A stretch of DNA of 64,000 nucleotides from Psychromonas sp. psych-6C06 (GTDB lineage Bacteria > Pseudomonadota > Gammaproteobacteria > Enterobacterales > Psychromonadaceae). Below the pieces are notes generated by a model. It saw only the letters and a program-made list of their open reading frames with translations. It did no database searches and had not been told where the DNA came from. Below, piece after piece: positions 20,483 to 30,292 of the stretch. Within the stretch, counting starts at the first letter, position 1. Every line of letters starts with the position of its first letter. The stretch spans positions 362,398 through 426,397 of the forward strand of contig NZ_PIZM01000002.1 of NCBI RefSeq assembly GCF_002835465.1, read 5' to 3'. A program made the translations under genes and the position numbers.

Positions 20483-21583
20483 TTATATAATAATTAATTC
20501 GCCCTGTATCGCTCCCGCTTGTTTTAATGCTTCAAGTATCGCCATTAAATCTCCCGGTGCAAGACCGACCTCATTTACAGCACGAACTAAGTCATTCAAA
20601 CTCACGCCAGTATCAAATTTAAACATGCGACTATCTTCTTGCGTGATATTAATTGTACTGTTATCGGTAACTTCCGTATTTCCTCTGGCAAAAGCATTCG
20701 GTTGTGAAACTTCTTGATTTTCACTAACAGTGACGCTAATCCCCCCATGAGTGATAGCTGTAGGTAATAACTTCACATCTTGACCAACCACAATGGTACC
20801 TGTTCTCGAATTAACAATAATCTTTGCATTACCACGAGCGGGCTCAAAGGTTAAGTTTTCAAGCGTTGATAAATACGAGACACGTTGCGAAATTTCACGG
20901 GGCGCTAACACTTTAATCGAAGTTGCATCTAATAATGATGCGGTGTTCGGCCCAACTAAATTATTAATTGTATCAGCTAAACGCTTTGCCGTTGTAAAAT
21001 CAGACTGATGTAAGTTAAAGGTAATGCTATCGCCACTTGCAAAGGGCGATATCACTTCACGCTCCACAATTGCACCATTTGAAATACGACCAACTGTTGG
21101 GGTGTTAATCACCACCTTTGAGCCATCAGCACCTTCTGCACCTAAACCACCAACCACTAAACTTCCCTGTGCGAGCGCATAAACTTTTCCGTCAACCCCC
21201 TTTAAAAAGGTTTGTAATAACTCGCCACCACGTAAGCTTTTAGCTTCACCAATGGCTGACACTGTAACGTCAATGGTTTGACCTCGCTTTGCAAAAGCTT
21301 CTAAGTTTGCAGTGATCGCAACAGGTGCGACATTTTTAATTTTCAATGTCTGCCCTGCTGGAATATTGATACCAAAATTTCTCAGCATAGTGGCAAATGC
21401 TTGCTCGGTGAATTTACTACTTTTTTCACCTGTACCCGGTAAACCAACGACTAAACCATAACCCACTAATTGGTTACTACGAACACCTTGTACACTCGCG
21501 ACATCTTTAATGCGTGCAGCAAATGAAGTACTCGCAAAGCTAGCTATGATGAGACTAATGAGTATTTTTTTAAATGATGTCAT
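20483..21583 (-). CDS. flgI: Flagellar P-ring protein FlgI
   Basis: 366 residues with a cleavable signal peptide (ending STSFA-A) and the FlgI signature [25 protein letters not shown] at the mature N terminus. It builds the periplasmic P-ring around the rod. Last gene of the flgFGHI unit; flgH is 33 nt upstream. Confidence 0.97.
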   Translation of the reverse strand: MTSFKKILISLIIASFASTSFAARIKDVASVQGVRSNQLVGYGLVVGLPGTGEKSSKFTEQAFATMLRNFGINIPAGQTLKIKNVAPVAITANLEAFAKRGQTIDVTVSAIGEAKSLRGGELLQTFLKGVDGKVYALAQGSLVVGGLGAEGADGSKVVINTPTVGRISNGAIVEREVISPFASGDSITFNLHQSDFTTAKRLADTINNLVGPNTASLLDATSIKVLAPREISQRVSYLSTLENLTFEPARGNAKIIVNSRTGTIVVGQDVKLLPTAITHGGISVTVSENQEVSQPNAFARGNTEVTDNSTINITQEDSRMFKFDTGVSLNDLVRAVNEVGLAPGDLMAILEALKQAGAIQGELIII

Positions 21584-21616
21584 GAAAAACTCCTTGAGTG
21601 AGACTCAATAGGTAAA

Positions 21617-22300
21617 TTAGATTGGCCAATAAGGGCCATTGAAAAATGCAGTTAACCAACCTTGTTTTTGCGTATTAGCAAAGTCCCCAGTACCACCGTA
21701 TTGAATACGTGCATTGGCAACACGCATTGACGATACAGTATTATCAGAGCTCACGTCTTCCGAACGAATAACCCCTTTAATACGGACATACTCTTCGCCG
21801 TTATTCAGCATCAACCACTTTTCTCCTCGAATAACGAGGTTGCCATTGCTAAGTACACGTACCACATTTACAGTGATACTACCTTGTAGGTTATTGCTTT
21901 GGTCAGCATCAGCATCGCCTTCAAATTTACTATTTTGATTTGCTCCAATAGACAAACCTGAAAGCGCTAATGGGTTAGTACCACTGCCTGGCAATGTCAT
22001 CGGATCAATATCTAAGTTATAACTGTTTTTCTTTTCTTGGCTAGAGCCTGCTTTTTTACTCGCCGAAGTAGCTTCCTCTAAATAAACAGTAATAATGTCA
22101 CCAATACGGTGAGCTTTAATATCAGAATAGAGATTATTAACGTAGTTATCTTGAAATAGTGAACCAGTATTAACCACATCAATACCCGCCTCCGTAGGTT
22201 CGATAGGCGCGAACTCAGGATCATTTTTCACTTCAGTATCTGGTAATGAAGTACAACCTGAAACGAGCATTAAGCCGACTAACGAGATAAACTTAAGCAT
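21617..22300 (-). CDS. flgH: Flagellar L-ring lipoprotein FlgH
   Basis: 227 residues; lipobox VSGC at about residue 16, so an outer-membrane lipoprotein. The core HRIGDIITVYLEEATSASKKA and VRSEDVSSDNTVSSMRVANARIQYGG match FlgH, which forms the L-ring. It starts 11 nt after flgG. Confidence 0.96.
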   Translation of the reverse strand: MLKFISLVGLMLVSGCTSLPDTEVKNDPEFAPIEPTEAGIDVVNTGSLFQDNYVNNLYSDIKAHRIGDIITVYLEEATSASKKAGSSQEKKNSYNLDIDPMTLPGSGTNPLALSGLSIGANQNSKFEGDADADQSNNLQGSITVNVVRVLSNGNLVIRGEKWLMLNNGEEYVRIKGVIRSEDVSSDNTVSSMRVANARIQYGGTGDFANTQKQGWLTAFFNGPYWPI

Positions 22301-22311
22301 AAATCCTCCTA

Positions 22312-23100
22312 TTATAACTGCTGACTAACGTAAGAGAGCATTTCATCAACGGCAGAAATCACTTTTGAGTTCATCTCATACACTCGTTGACTTTCAATCA
22401 GGTTAACCAGCTCTTCAGTTACATTTACATTAGATGTTTCGAGCATTCCTTGACGCATAAACCCCATGCCATCAGCACCAGGAACACCTTGCAATGGCGC
22501 ACCACTTGCTCCTGTTTCTGAATATAGATTCTCCCCTAAAGGTTCAAGACCCGATGGGTTAACGAAATCATTAACGTTGAGCTGGCCAACAACTTGGTTT
22601 TCTGCTTGACCGGCAACACGCACAGAGACTTCTCCCTCTGCACCAATACTGATTGATTGTGCGTCATTAGGGATTTGAATTTGCGGTAATAATGGGTAAC
22701 CTGAACCTGGCGTAACAATAATCCCTTCTTCATTTAACTGAAATTGGCCATTACGCGTATATGATGAACTACCATCAGGCATCTCTATTTCAAAAAAACC
22801 ACGACCATCAATCATGATATCTAAGGAGTTATTGGTTGTAAGTGCATTACCCTGTGTAAAATTCTTTTGTACGGCAACCACTTTTGCACCCGCACCAATC
22901 ATCAAACCAGAGGGAAGCTTTGTATTTTGCGTCGCATTAGCACCAGGCTGATTAATATTTTGATAAAGTAAATCTTCAAAAACTGCGCGACTCTTTTTAA
23001 AACCAACGGTACTCGCGTTGGCTAAGTTATTAGAAATAGTGGCTACGTTAGTTTGTTGGGAATCTAACCCTGTTTTACTTATCCATAAAGCGGGATGCAT
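22312..23100 (-). CDS. flgG: Flagellar distal rod protein FlgG
   Basis: 262 residues, the typical length. N-terminal ALWISKTGLDSQQTNVATISNNLANASTVGFKKSRAVF and C-terminal NVNVTEELVNLIESQRVYEMNSKVI are the rod/hook family ends. It builds the distal rod. It lies 42 nt downstream of flgF, in one unit with flgH and flgI. Confidence 0.97.
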   Translation of the reverse strand: MHPALWISKTGLDSQQTNVATISNNLANASTVGFKKSRAVFEDLLYQNINQPGANATQNTKLPSGLMIGAGAKVVAVQKNFTQGNALTTNNSLDIMIDGRGFFEIEMPDGSSSYTRNGQFQLNEEGIIVTPGSGYPLLPQIQIPNDAQSISIGAEGEVSVRVAGQAENQVVGQLNVNDFVNPSGLEPLGENLYSETGASGAPLQGVPGADGMGFMRQGMLETSNVNVTEELVNLIESQRVYEMNSKVISAVDEMLSYVSQQL

Positions 23101-23142
23101 AAATTTCTCCTTAGATTAATTAAAATGACAGTGATGACTTGT

Positions 23143-23889
23143 TTACACAACACGCAATAACGTTTCAGAACTTTTATCGATCTCTTCTGCGTTTTTCATC
23201 ATTTTTATCTGCATTTCAAAATGTCGTTGCAAGTTAATTAAACTGGTTAACTCACTACTTAAATTCACATTGGACGCCTCAAGCGTTCCACTTTGTACCC
23301 GAACAGTTCTATCCCATTCAGGATCCTGACCGTCGATTTGTCTAAACAGACCATCCTCTCCACGCATCAAACCTTTTACATCTGGATTTACTAATTTTAT
23401 TTGTGCAATCTCTTCCATCGCTTCCGCAGGTGCGCCCTCAGGACGTACTTCGACCATGCCATCTTGACGTATATTAAATTTTTCAACAGGTAGTTGGATA
23501 TAAATAGGGATCCCCTGTATATCAAGTACCTGACTACCATTACTATCCACTAACATGCCGTCATTATTAATATTAAGACCACCTGAACGGCTCATACCTT
23601 CACCGCCTAGCTCGCTTTCTACGACAAACCAGCCATCGCCCTGTATGGATATATCTAAATCACGGCCAGTGGTTTGCATAATGCCACTTTCAAAGTTTTG
23701 ACCAGGCTCCTCTGTCAAAGCAAAAACACGAGTAGGTTGCCCTTGTCCATAAACTTGCATGCTGCGTGCTTGTTCGAAACTGGCTTTAAATCCGGTCTTA
23801 TTAGCATTAGCTAGGTTGTTAGAATGGATAGCTAACGCATTCATATTCTCTTTTGCACCAGACATTGAGATGTATAAAAACTTATCCAT
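23143..23889 (-). CDS. flgF: Flagellar proximal rod protein FlgF
   Basis: 248 residues with rod-protein N terminus (MDKFLYISMSGAKENMNALAIHSNNLANANKTGFK) and matching C-terminal helix. It is first in the flgFGHI unit, with a sigma-54-type promoter upstream and a terminator beyond that closing flgE. Confidence 0.96.
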   Translation of the reverse strand: MDKFLYISMSGAKENMNALAIHSNNLANANKTGFKASFEQARSMQVYGQGQPTRVFALTEEPGQNFESGIMQTTGRDLDISIQGDGWFVVESELGGEGMSRSGGLNINNDGMLVDSNGSQVLDIQGIPIYIQLPVEKFNIRQDGMVEVRPEGAPAEAMEEIAQIKLVNPDVKGLMRGEDGLFRQIDGQDPEWDRTVRVQSGTLEASNVNLSSELTSLINLQRHFEMQIKMMKNAEEIDKSSETLLRVV

Positions 23890-23954
23890 ATGTATTCCTT
23901 AACCGAACTCATTCGATAGATAGTGACGATTGATGTGACTTATACAAATAGAAA

Positions 23955-23970
23955 TGCAAGAGGTATGCCA
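23955..23970 (-). promoter_or_regulatory. sigma-54 promoter of flgFGHI
   Basis: Minus strand TGGCATACCTCTTGCA matches TGGCAC-N5-TTGCA with one mismatch, 66 nt before the flgF ATG and after the flgE terminator. Confidence 0.75.
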
Positions 23971-23996
23971 AAGAAAATAAGATGCTAATAAAAACA

Positions 23997-24024
23997 AAAA
24001 GGCACCTAAAATTAGGTGCCTTTT
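23997..24024 (-). terminator. terminator after flgE
   Basis: AAAAGGCACCTAA, 2-nt loop, TTAGGTGCCTTTT: a perfect 13-bp stem with T tract on the minus strand, 27 nt after the flgE stop. It divides flgBCDE from flgFGHI. Confidence 0.9.
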
Positions 24025-24050
24025 CAAGGAGTAACAGTTATAGAGATTGT

Positions 24051-25445
24051 TTATCTGATCTGTAGAATAGTTTGCTGCAAGGTATTATTAATCTCTAAAG
24101 CACGTGAATTTGCCTGGAAATTACGTTGAGCGGTTATAAGGTCCACAAGCTCTGTCGTTAAATTGACGTTTGATTGCTCAAGCGCAGCTGAGTTAATGGA
24201 TCCAAATGAACCAGATGAGGCCTCTCCGGCAATCGGTTCTCCGGAGTTTTGCGAAGCTATCCAATTAGACCCTGTCTGTGCGAGCCCCTGTTCATTACGA
24301 AAACGAACAATTGCAACTCGTGACAATGGCTGTGAAGTACCATTACTGTATGTCGCTTTCACTAACCCATCATTGCCAATCTCAACTCCCGTTAAGCGCC
24401 CTACTGTTAAGCCATCTTGCTCTAGTGCCGTTACTTCAAACGCAGAAGCAAATTGTGTCGGCTCTTTAAAGTCCAAATTAAATGCTTGAGTTCCATCTGC
24501 CCCAGGGTCAAGCACATTTGCACCACCGACACCTAGTGGCGCAAAATCTAATGCAGCAGGACTACTGCCAGTGTAAGCACCTACTGAGTCAAAAGTTAAG
24601 ACAGCACCAGTACGCACGACACCATTCGCATCAGTGTAAGTGGCTTGTGCAGTCGTATCCTGTAGACCATCACCAGTAGTATCTTGGCCATAAGTACCAC
24701 TCACCGGTGCTGGTGGTGTTGCATTTTTATCCCAAGCATCAACAGGTTTGCCATCAACGGTTACAAAAGTAACCCATTGGTTGGTGCCAGTAAAAGATGC
24801 ATCGTCAGGTTTAATATAATAAGTACTCGTTATATGTGCTTCACCCAGTGAGTCGTAGATAGTCACAGAGGTAGCATTGTTATAAGTAGAAGGATCATTT
24901 GGATCAAAATTTGCCGGATCAAGTGTGCTATCACCAGCGGGTAAGTTAAGGGTAATACTAATTTCTGATGTTGAAACCGGTGTACCTGCCGTTTCAGGAA
25001 TCTGAATCGGTTGTGTCGTACTTAAACTAACCGAAGATGATGTTCCATCAGGATTCACAGGAAATGCTTGTAAATAGTTACCACTATTATCAACAATGAA
25101 ATTTTCATTATTAAGTTTAAAGGTTCCTGCTCGTGTGAAACTTAAGTCACGATCGCCAATATTGCCAGACGTTGCAAAGAATCCACTACCAGTGATCGCA
25201 AGATCTAACGGGTTATTTGTGAACTTTAAACTACCTTGATGGAACTGTTGTGCCACAGCGGCAACAGAAACGCCATCACCTGTTTTTGTTTTACTATTAG
25301 AAAATAGAGAGTTCGCATAAACACTGTCAAACTCTGCACGGGACTCTTTAAAACCTACCGTCCCAACATTGGCAATATTATTTGCCGTTGAATCCAAATC
25401 TGTTTGCGCAGCCGCGATACCACTTAATGCAACGTTAAAAGACAT
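24051..25445 (-). CDS. flgE: Flagellar hook protein FlgE
   Basis: 464 residues. N-terminal MSFNVALSGIAAAQTDLDSTANNIANVGTVGFKESRAEF and C-terminal QSNVNLTTELVDLITAQRNFQANSRALEI are the hook-protein ends; a central DUF/FlgE D2 region carries the DSLGEAHITSTYYIK motif. It polymerises into the hook, capped by FlgD encoded 12 nt upstream. Confidence 0.97.
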   Translation of the reverse strand: MSFNVALSGIAAAQTDLDSTANNIANVGTVGFKESRAEFDSVYANSLFSNSKTKTGDGVSVAAVAQQFHQGSLKFTNNPLDLAITGSGFFATSGNIGDRDLSFTRAGTFKLNNENFIVDNSGNYLQAFPVNPDGTSSSVSLSTTQPIQIPETAGTPVSTSEISITLNLPAGDSTLDPANFDPNDPSTYNNATSVTIYDSLGEAHITSTYYIKPDDASFTGTNQWVTFVTVDGKPVDAWDKNATPPAPVSGTYGQDTTGDGLQDTTAQATYTDANGVVRTGAVLTFDSVGAYTGSSPAALDFAPLGVGGANVLDPGADGTQAFNLDFKEPTQFASAFEVTALEQDGLTVGRLTGVEIGNDGLVKATYSNGTSQPLSRVAIVRFRNEQGLAQTGSNWIASQNSGEPIAGEASSGSFGSINSAALEQSNVNLTTELVDLITAQRNFQANSRALEINNTLQQTILQIR

Positions 25446-25457
25446 AATATTTCCCTC

Positions 25458-26150
25458 TTATTTATTTTCTGCAACTTCAATTGCATCTGAAAGCTCAATA
25501 CCACCTAACCCTTGAAGGTTGAGGTATACACCAGCTTGCCCGCCACCTAAGCTCACACTTTGTACATGTGCATAACTTGCGACCATTAATTCTTCACCTT
25601 GACCATTAACTGTGCCATTTGCGTTGAAAGTATAAGTATCTTCAGGTAAACGCTCACCTGCATTATCAAGGCCATCCCAAGAAAAGCGCTTATTACCCGC
25701 ACCAATATCGCCTAAACTAATTGTTCGTACCACCACACCCGCGCTATTCTCTACCGAGACCATTGCACCGTAAGCACCAGTAGCACTATTAATCGAACCA
25801 TCTATACCACCAGTTTCTGCAAGATAACCCTGATTACTTGGGATCAATACCTTTTTACCTACTAAAGAAGAAGCTTGTAACGCTTGACTTGAACTTAATA
25901 CTTCCTTCATGCCTGCAAACTCTGTCCCCATTGTTGTGATACCTTCAGCAGTGGTGAAAGAAGCCATCTGCGCAATCATTTCTGAATTATCAACGGGTTT
26001 AAAAGGGTCTTGATAAGCTAACTGTTGAGAAAGCAGTGCAAAAAAGTCCTCTTGTTGTAGTTTTTGCTGAGCATCAACCTCTTTATTCGCTTCAATCTGT
26101 TCATTGGTTAGCGGTGTATTGAGGTTTAGCAATGGATTAATTGCAGTCAT
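25458..26150 (-). CDS. flgD: Flagellar hook-capping protein FlgD
   Basis: 230 residues. The N-terminal segment QQEDFFALLSQQLAYQDPFKPVDNSEMIAQMASF is the FlgD signature; the C-terminal half holds a FlgD Ig-like/Tudor region (FSWDGLDNAGERLPEDTYTF). It caps the hook during FlgE assembly. The gene lies 10 nt after flgC. Confidence 0.96.
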   Translation of the reverse strand: MTAINPLLNLNTPLTNEQIEANKEVDAQQKLQQEDFFALLSQQLAYQDPFKPVDNSEMIAQMASFTTAEGITTMGTEFAGMKEVLSSSQALQASSLVGKKVLIPSNQGYLAETGGIDGSINSATGAYGAMVSVENSAGVVVRTISLGDIGAGNKRFSWDGLDNAGERLPEDTYTFNANGTVNGQGEELMVASYAHVQSVSLGGGQAGVYLNLQGLGGIELSDAIEVAENK

Positions 26151-26160
26151 AAGTTACCCC

Positions 26161-26580
26161 TTAGCTTTTGCCCATTTGTAATGTACGGCTCAACATCTGC
26201 TTAGCAGCATCGGCAATTTGTACGTTGGTTTGGTATGAACGTGAAGCACTGATCATATTTGCCATCTCTTCCATCACATTTACATTAGAATGATAAATAA
26301 ATCCATTTTCATCAGATTTAGGGTGGTTAGGTGCATACTCTTGATTCAGCGGTGCAGCACTCTCTACAATCCCCTGCACTTTTACACCAACACTGCTGCC
26401 TAGCCCGCCTTTGGCGCGATTAAGTTCTGCAGCAAATACTGGATGACGCGCTTTATAGGTTTCTTCACGATTACTACTCACGCTGTTCGCATTTGCCAAG
26501 TTACTGGCAGTGGTATTTAAGCGAAGAGACTGCGCGCTCATACCGGTTGCAGATACATCTAATACTCTTAATAAGCTCAT
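26161..26580 (-). CDS. flgC: Flagellar proximal rod protein FlgC
   Basis: 139 residues; rod N terminus (LRVLDVSATGMSAQSLRLNTTASNLANANSVSS) and the NVNVMEEMANMISASRSYQTNVQIADAAKQM C terminus identify FlgC. It lies 20 nt downstream of flgB. Confidence 0.97.
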   Translation of the reverse strand: MSLLRVLDVSATGMSAQSLRLNTTASNLANANSVSSNREETYKARHPVFAAELNRAKGGLGSSVGVKVQGIVESAAPLNQEYAPNHPKSDENGFIYHSNVNVMEEMANMISASRSYQTNVQIADAAKQMLSRTLQMGKS

Positions 26581-26600
26581 AATAATTCTCCTCGCATCAA

Positions 26601-27002
26601 CTACTGCCCTTTAATCGCTTTACGCAGACCTGAAATTTTACTATTTAAGAAATCTAAACTAGCTTGATATTCCATGCTATTTTTCATAAACAGGTTACGC
26701 TCCACTTCTGTATCGACAGAGTTACCATCGCCTGTATCAGGCTGATTTCCTACACGGTATAATTCACCTGATTGTGCCATTGAAAATGATTGAGCAAATT
26801 TATGACTTTCATGAGTACGATTTAAAAATACACCAGATCGAGATTTAGCCTGTTGTAACGCATCTTTAAAATCAATATCTCGCGCCTTATAACCTGGGGT
26901 ATCTGCATTAGCAATATTACCCGCTAAAATTTCAGTTCTTCGCGAACGAATGCCTATTGTGTGCTGATGAATACCTAATGCTTTTTCAAAGTTAATCGCC
27001 AT
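26601..27002 (-). CDS. flgB: Flagellar proximal rod protein FlgB
   Basis: I use the ATG at 27002 (MAINFEKALGIHQHTIGIRS, 133 residues). AGAGGAG lies just before it, and the longer frame would start upstream of the promoter. FlgB is the most proximal rod protein. First gene of the flgBCDE operon, driven by the best sigma-54 site in the window. Confidence 0.96.
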   Translation of the reverse strand: MAINFEKALGIHQHTIGIRSRRTEILAGNIANADTPGYKARDIDFKDALQQAKSRSGVFLNRTHESHKFAQSFSMAQSGELYRVGNQPDTGDGNSVDTEVERNLFMKNSMEYQASLDFLNSKISGLRKAIKGQ

Positions 27003-27025
27003 AAATTTCTCCTCTGTAAATATAA

Positions 27026-27042
27026 TGCAAGGCATGTGCCAA
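27026..27042 (-). promoter_or_regulatory. sigma-54 promoter of flgBCDE
   Basis: Minus strand TTGGCACATGCCTTGCA is a perfect match to TGGCAC-N5-TTGCA. Transcription would start about 13 nt before the flgB ATG, leaving room for the ribosome binding site only, which supports the 27002 start. Confidence 0.9.
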
Positions 27043-27207
27043 AAGAGAAAATAAGTGTAATTTATAGGGTGGGGTTAGATAATAAGTATTAAAGGGCAAG
27101 TATACTAAGTGGAACAATGGTGACCTTCTTACCAGAACATCTAAAGTGCCATAAAAGAAAGCCAGAATGGCAATAAATTGTCGCTGTTTTTAATACGGGG
27201 ATAAATA

Positions 27208-27228
27208 GGGAGGCAACTATTGCCTCCC
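27208..27228 (-). terminator. hairpin after cheR
   Basis: GGGAGGCAA and TTGCCTCCC form a 9-bp stem with a 3-nt loop, 27 nt beyond the cheR stop; a second GAGGCAAT copy (27230-27237) could pair alternatively. The T tract is short. Confidence 0.55.
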
Positions 27229-27255
27229 TCAAAATGAAAGAGGCAATGAAAAAGC

Positions 27256-28086
27256 TTAACCTTTAAGTTTATAGATGATACCTGGATTGCAACGCACCAT
27301 ATCAAACTTATCCGTCAAGCCAGTGAGGGATTCTGAAGCCCCAAGTATTAAATAACCACCAGGATTAAGGGCACTAGCAAATTGATTTAAAATGCGAGAT
27401 TTAACATCACTTGAAAAATAGATTAAAACATTACGGCAGAAAATAATATCGAACTTTCCAAGCCCAGCATAACTGTCTAGCAGATTATAATTTCTAAAAC
27501 TGGTCAATTTTTTGACTTCCGGCTTAACCTGCATTTTTCCAGAGCCGTCATTTACAGGAGAGAAGAACTGCTTTTTACGCTCTTCAGATAAACCGCGTGA
27601 CAATGCTAAGGTATCATAAATGCCATTTTTACACTGTTCTAGCATGGTATTAGAGATATCTGTACCAATTATTTGGACATTCATTCCTAATTGCGACTGT
27701 TTCTTTTGGTACTCCATGGTAGTCATAGCAATAGAGTAAGCTTCTTGACCTGATGAACTAGCTGCAGACCATAGTTTTAAGCTTTTTTTCTTCGCTAACA
27801 GTTCAGGGTAAATTTTGTTGGTTAATAATTCAAAGGGATACCTATCTCTAAACCACAATGTTTCATTAGTGGTCATTGCGTCAATGACCGCGGTTCTCAG
27901 CTCTCTATTTTTATAACTCATGGATTGATGAATTAAATCAGCAAGTGACAAAATAGAAAACTGAGTCATTAATGGAATCAACCGGCTTTTCACTAGGTAC
28001 TGTTTATTCGCACCTAGGACAATGCCACATTGCACCTCTAAAAAGTCGGAAAACTGCTTATAAATATCATCAGAAAGTGCTCTCAC
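27256..28086 (-). CDS. cheR: Chemotaxis protein methyltransferase CheR
   Basis: 276 residues. N-terminal helical domain, then the SAM-binding domain with LKLWSAASSSGQEAYSIAM (motif I) and FDIIFCRNVLIYF. It methylates glutamates of chemoreceptors from S-adenosylmethionine. It lies 17 nt downstream of cheV; the cheV-cheR-flgB order is that of Vibrio. Confidence 0.96.
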   Translation of the reverse strand: MRALSDDIYKQFSDFLEVQCGIVLGANKQYLVKSRLIPLMTQFSILSLADLIHQSMSYKNRELRTAVIDAMTTNETLWFRDRYPFELLTNKIYPELLAKKKSLKLWSAASSSGQEAYSIAMTTMEYQKKQSQLGMNVQIIGTDISNTMLEQCKNGIYDTLALSRGLSEERKKQFFSPVNDGSGKMQVKPEVKKLTSFRNYNLLDSYAGLGKFDIIFCRNVLIYFSSDVKSRILNQFASALNPGGYLILGASESLTGLTDKFDMVRCNPGIIYKLKG

Positions 28087-28103
28087 AGATAATTTCTCAC
28101 TTA

Positions 28104-29039
28104 TTAATTAATAATTTGATCATCTAAATTGATAACCTTTTGCACTGCAGTTGCTAACTCATCAGGGTTAAACTTAGCAATAAAGTCATCCGCCCCTACC
28201 TTTTCAACCATTGCTTGATTAAATATGCCACTTAAAGAGGTATGTAAAATAACATGCAAGGCAGATAAATCTGGATTTCCCTTCACTTCTGAAGTTAATG
28301 TGTACCCATCCATTTCAGGCATTTCAACATCAGAAATCATTAAGGCATATCGTTCAATGACAGGTTGGGTTTTAGCCACTTCTTTAAGCAGGTCTAACGC
28401 CTCTTTACCATCTTTTACTAAGTCGCATTCAATACCTAATGCACTAATTGCACGTTGTATTTGCTTTCTTGCAACAGAAGAGTCATCTGCAACCAATATT
28501 TTTTTATTAGCCATTTTTTCTTGAATATCTGTCTCAATTATTTCAGCATCAACCTCAGTATTTACGGGCGCGATCTCATCTAAAATTTTCTCAACATCTA
28601 AAATCTCAACTAACGACCCATCAATATCGGTGACAGCAGTTAAATAGTTATATCGACCCACACCATTTGGTGGTGGTAATATATTTTCCCAATTAATATT
28701 AATAATTCGCTCAACAGATCCGACTAAAAACCCCTGAATAGAGCGGTTATATTCGGTAATGATAATGAAGCGCTCTTCGATATTTTCGATAGCACGCCCC
28801 CCCGTAGCTAAATTCATATCAATGACTGAAATAGTTTGTCCACGAATATGTGCAATGCCTCGAATAGCATGGTGTAACTTAGGTAGCGCGGTCAAAGGGG
28901 GGCATTGTAAGACCTCTTTTACTTTAAACACATTAATACCATAACGTTGAATACCACCGAGCTTAAATAGCAATAATTCAAGTCTGTTTTGTCCTACCAA
29001 TTGAGTTCGCTGATTCACCGAATCTAACACACCAGCCAT
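28104..29039 (-). CDS. cheV: Chemotaxis coupling/response protein CheV
   Basis: 311 residues: CheW-like domain (about 20-165) followed by a receiver domain (about 178-305) with the phosphoacceptor Asp in LMISDVEMPEMDGYTL. It links receptors to CheA and may tune adaptation. First gene of cheV-cheR, divergent from flgA; I found no clear sigma-54 or sigma-28 element for it. Confidence 0.96.
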   Translation of the reverse strand: MAGVLDSVNQRTQLVGQNRLELLLFKLGGIQRYGINVFKVKEVLQCPPLTALPKLHHAIRGIAHIRGQTISVIDMNLATGGRAIENIEERFIIITEYNRSIQGFLVGSVERIININWENILPPPNGVGRYNYLTAVTDIDGSLVEILDVEKILDEIAPVNTEVDAEIIETDIQEKMANKKILVADDSSVARKQIQRAISALGIECDLVKDGKEALDLLKEVAKTQPVIERYALMISDVEMPEMDGYTLTSEVKGNPDLSALHVILHTSLSGIFNQAMVEKVGADDFIAKFNPDELATAVQKVINLDDQIIN

Positions 29040-29158
29040 ATCATATTCCTTTTATCTTAGTTAGGCATTTACAAGCAAATCGTTCTATAATGGAGGTATT
29101 TGCATCGTTATTATTACTGCATTAACAGTAATATCTAACTTCAAATAGGACCACTATT

Positions 29159-29848
29159 TTGATACGTTTTGTCTTTCTTTTTCTTAGTTTAGCTTGCTCT
29201 TACAGTTTTGCTGAGGCTAATTACCGAAAAGAGTTAGAAAACTTTGCCCAATCACTTGTTTTTGACAAATATCATTCTCTCTATGAGCTACAAGATGATG
29301 AACGCCTATCGGTAAAGTCCGCCCCCTTAGACAAGCGTATTAACTATCCTGAATGCATCACAGGACTCACCGGCGAAGTAATTAAAAACAGTATAAAATC
29401 AACCACTTCAGTGAAGGTTACCTGTGCCGATGAAACACCTTGGACCACTTATTTGCGAGTTCGAGTCAAATTACTCAAACAAGCAGTTGTTGTCAGCCGT
29501 TCATTAAGCAAAGGACAAGTACTCAATTCAGAGAATATTGCCATCGTTTATATGAGCAAGTCGCAAATTAGAAATGGTAGCTTCTCCTCTCTAGAAAACC
29601 TTTATGGCGCTCGCTTAAAACGTAATTTAAACAGTAATAAAATAATAAAAAACCGCGATGTGTGTTATGTATGTACTGGCGATAAAGTCACTATTAAAGC
29701 GACAAAAACAGGACTTTCAATTAAAGCGTCAGGTATTGCATTAAGTGATGCTAATATCGGCGGTACTGTAAGGGTAAAAAACAGCCGAACAAAGCGCATT
29801 GTGGTAGGTACAGTGTCAAACCTTAAAGAAGTAAAAATCTCATTTTAG
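29159..29848 (+). CDS. flgA: Flagellar P-ring assembly chaperone FlgA
   Basis: 229 residues with a signal peptide (LACSYSFAEA) and a C-terminal SAF domain (VVVSRSLSKGQVLNSENIAIVYM). It is a periplasmic chaperone for FlgI. The start is TTG, supported by TAGGA 9 nt upstream and by the signal peptide directly after it. Divergent from cheV with 119 nt between. Confidence 0.92.
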   Translation: MIRFVFLFLSLACSYSFAEANYRKELENFAQSLVFDKYHSLYELQDDERLSVKSAPLDKRINYPECITGLTGEVIKNSIKSTTSVKVTCADETPWTTYLRVRVKLLKQAVVVSRSLSKGQVLNSENIAIVYMSKSQIRNGSFSSLENLYGARLKRNLNSNKIIKNRDVCYVCTGDKVTIKATKTGLSIKASGIALSDANIGGTVRVKNSRTKRIVVGTVSNLKEVKISF

Positions 29849-29887
29849 AAATAGTTACTCTTTTAATCAAATTAAAGCTAAAATAAC

Positions 29888-29914
29888 TAAAGAAAAAGTT
29901 TAACGTGCCGACAT
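29888..29914 (+). promoter_or_regulatory. sigma-28 promoter of flgMN
   Basis: TAAAG at 29888-29892, then GCCGACAT at 29907-29914, with the exact 15-nt spacing after TAAA expected for FliA. This gives the usual late expression of the anti-sigma factor. Confidence 0.75.
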
Positions 29915-29945
29915 TATTAATATGTAATCTTATTGGAAGATAATT

Positions 29946-30254
29946 ATGAGTATAAATATCAATCGCCAAACGACACAAAAAAATATTGTTATTGAGCAAA
30001 ATAATACTCAAAAACAACAGGATGTAAACAAGAAAGGTGTCAATGAAACTGCTAAGAACCAAGATTCAGTGCAGTTAACATCACAGGCTAAAAACTTAAA
30101 TAAAATGCAACCTACTGCCGAGCCACAAGTTAATAAGCAACGAGTAGAAACACTGAAAGCGGCTATTTTAAATGGTGATTATAAAATCAACACAGAACGC
30201 TTAGCTGAAAAACTGACTAAGTTTGAGAGTGACTTTAGCAAGGCTTTTGCATAA
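29946..30254 (+). CDS. flgM: Anti-sigma-28 factor FlgM
   Basis: 102 residues; disordered, Asn/Gln-rich N terminus and a C-terminal helix region (KAAILNGDYKINTERLAEKLTKFES) that matches the FliA-binding part of FlgM. It holds sigma-28 inactive until it is exported through the finished hook. It is followed 38 nt later by flgN, under a sigma-28-type promoter. Confidence 0.93.
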   Translation: MSININRQTTQKNIVIEQNNTQKQQDVNKKGVNETAKNQDSVQLTSQAKNLNKMQPTAEPQVNKQRVETLKAAILNGDYKINTERLAEKLTKFESDFSKAFA

Positions 30255-30292
30255 AATTAATTAGTAATAATACAATACAAACTTAAGCGATA

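Noticed and set aside
29091-29104. sigma-54-like TGGAGGTATTTGCA before flgA
   Set aside because: GG and GC are only 8 bp apart; sigma-54 requires 10.
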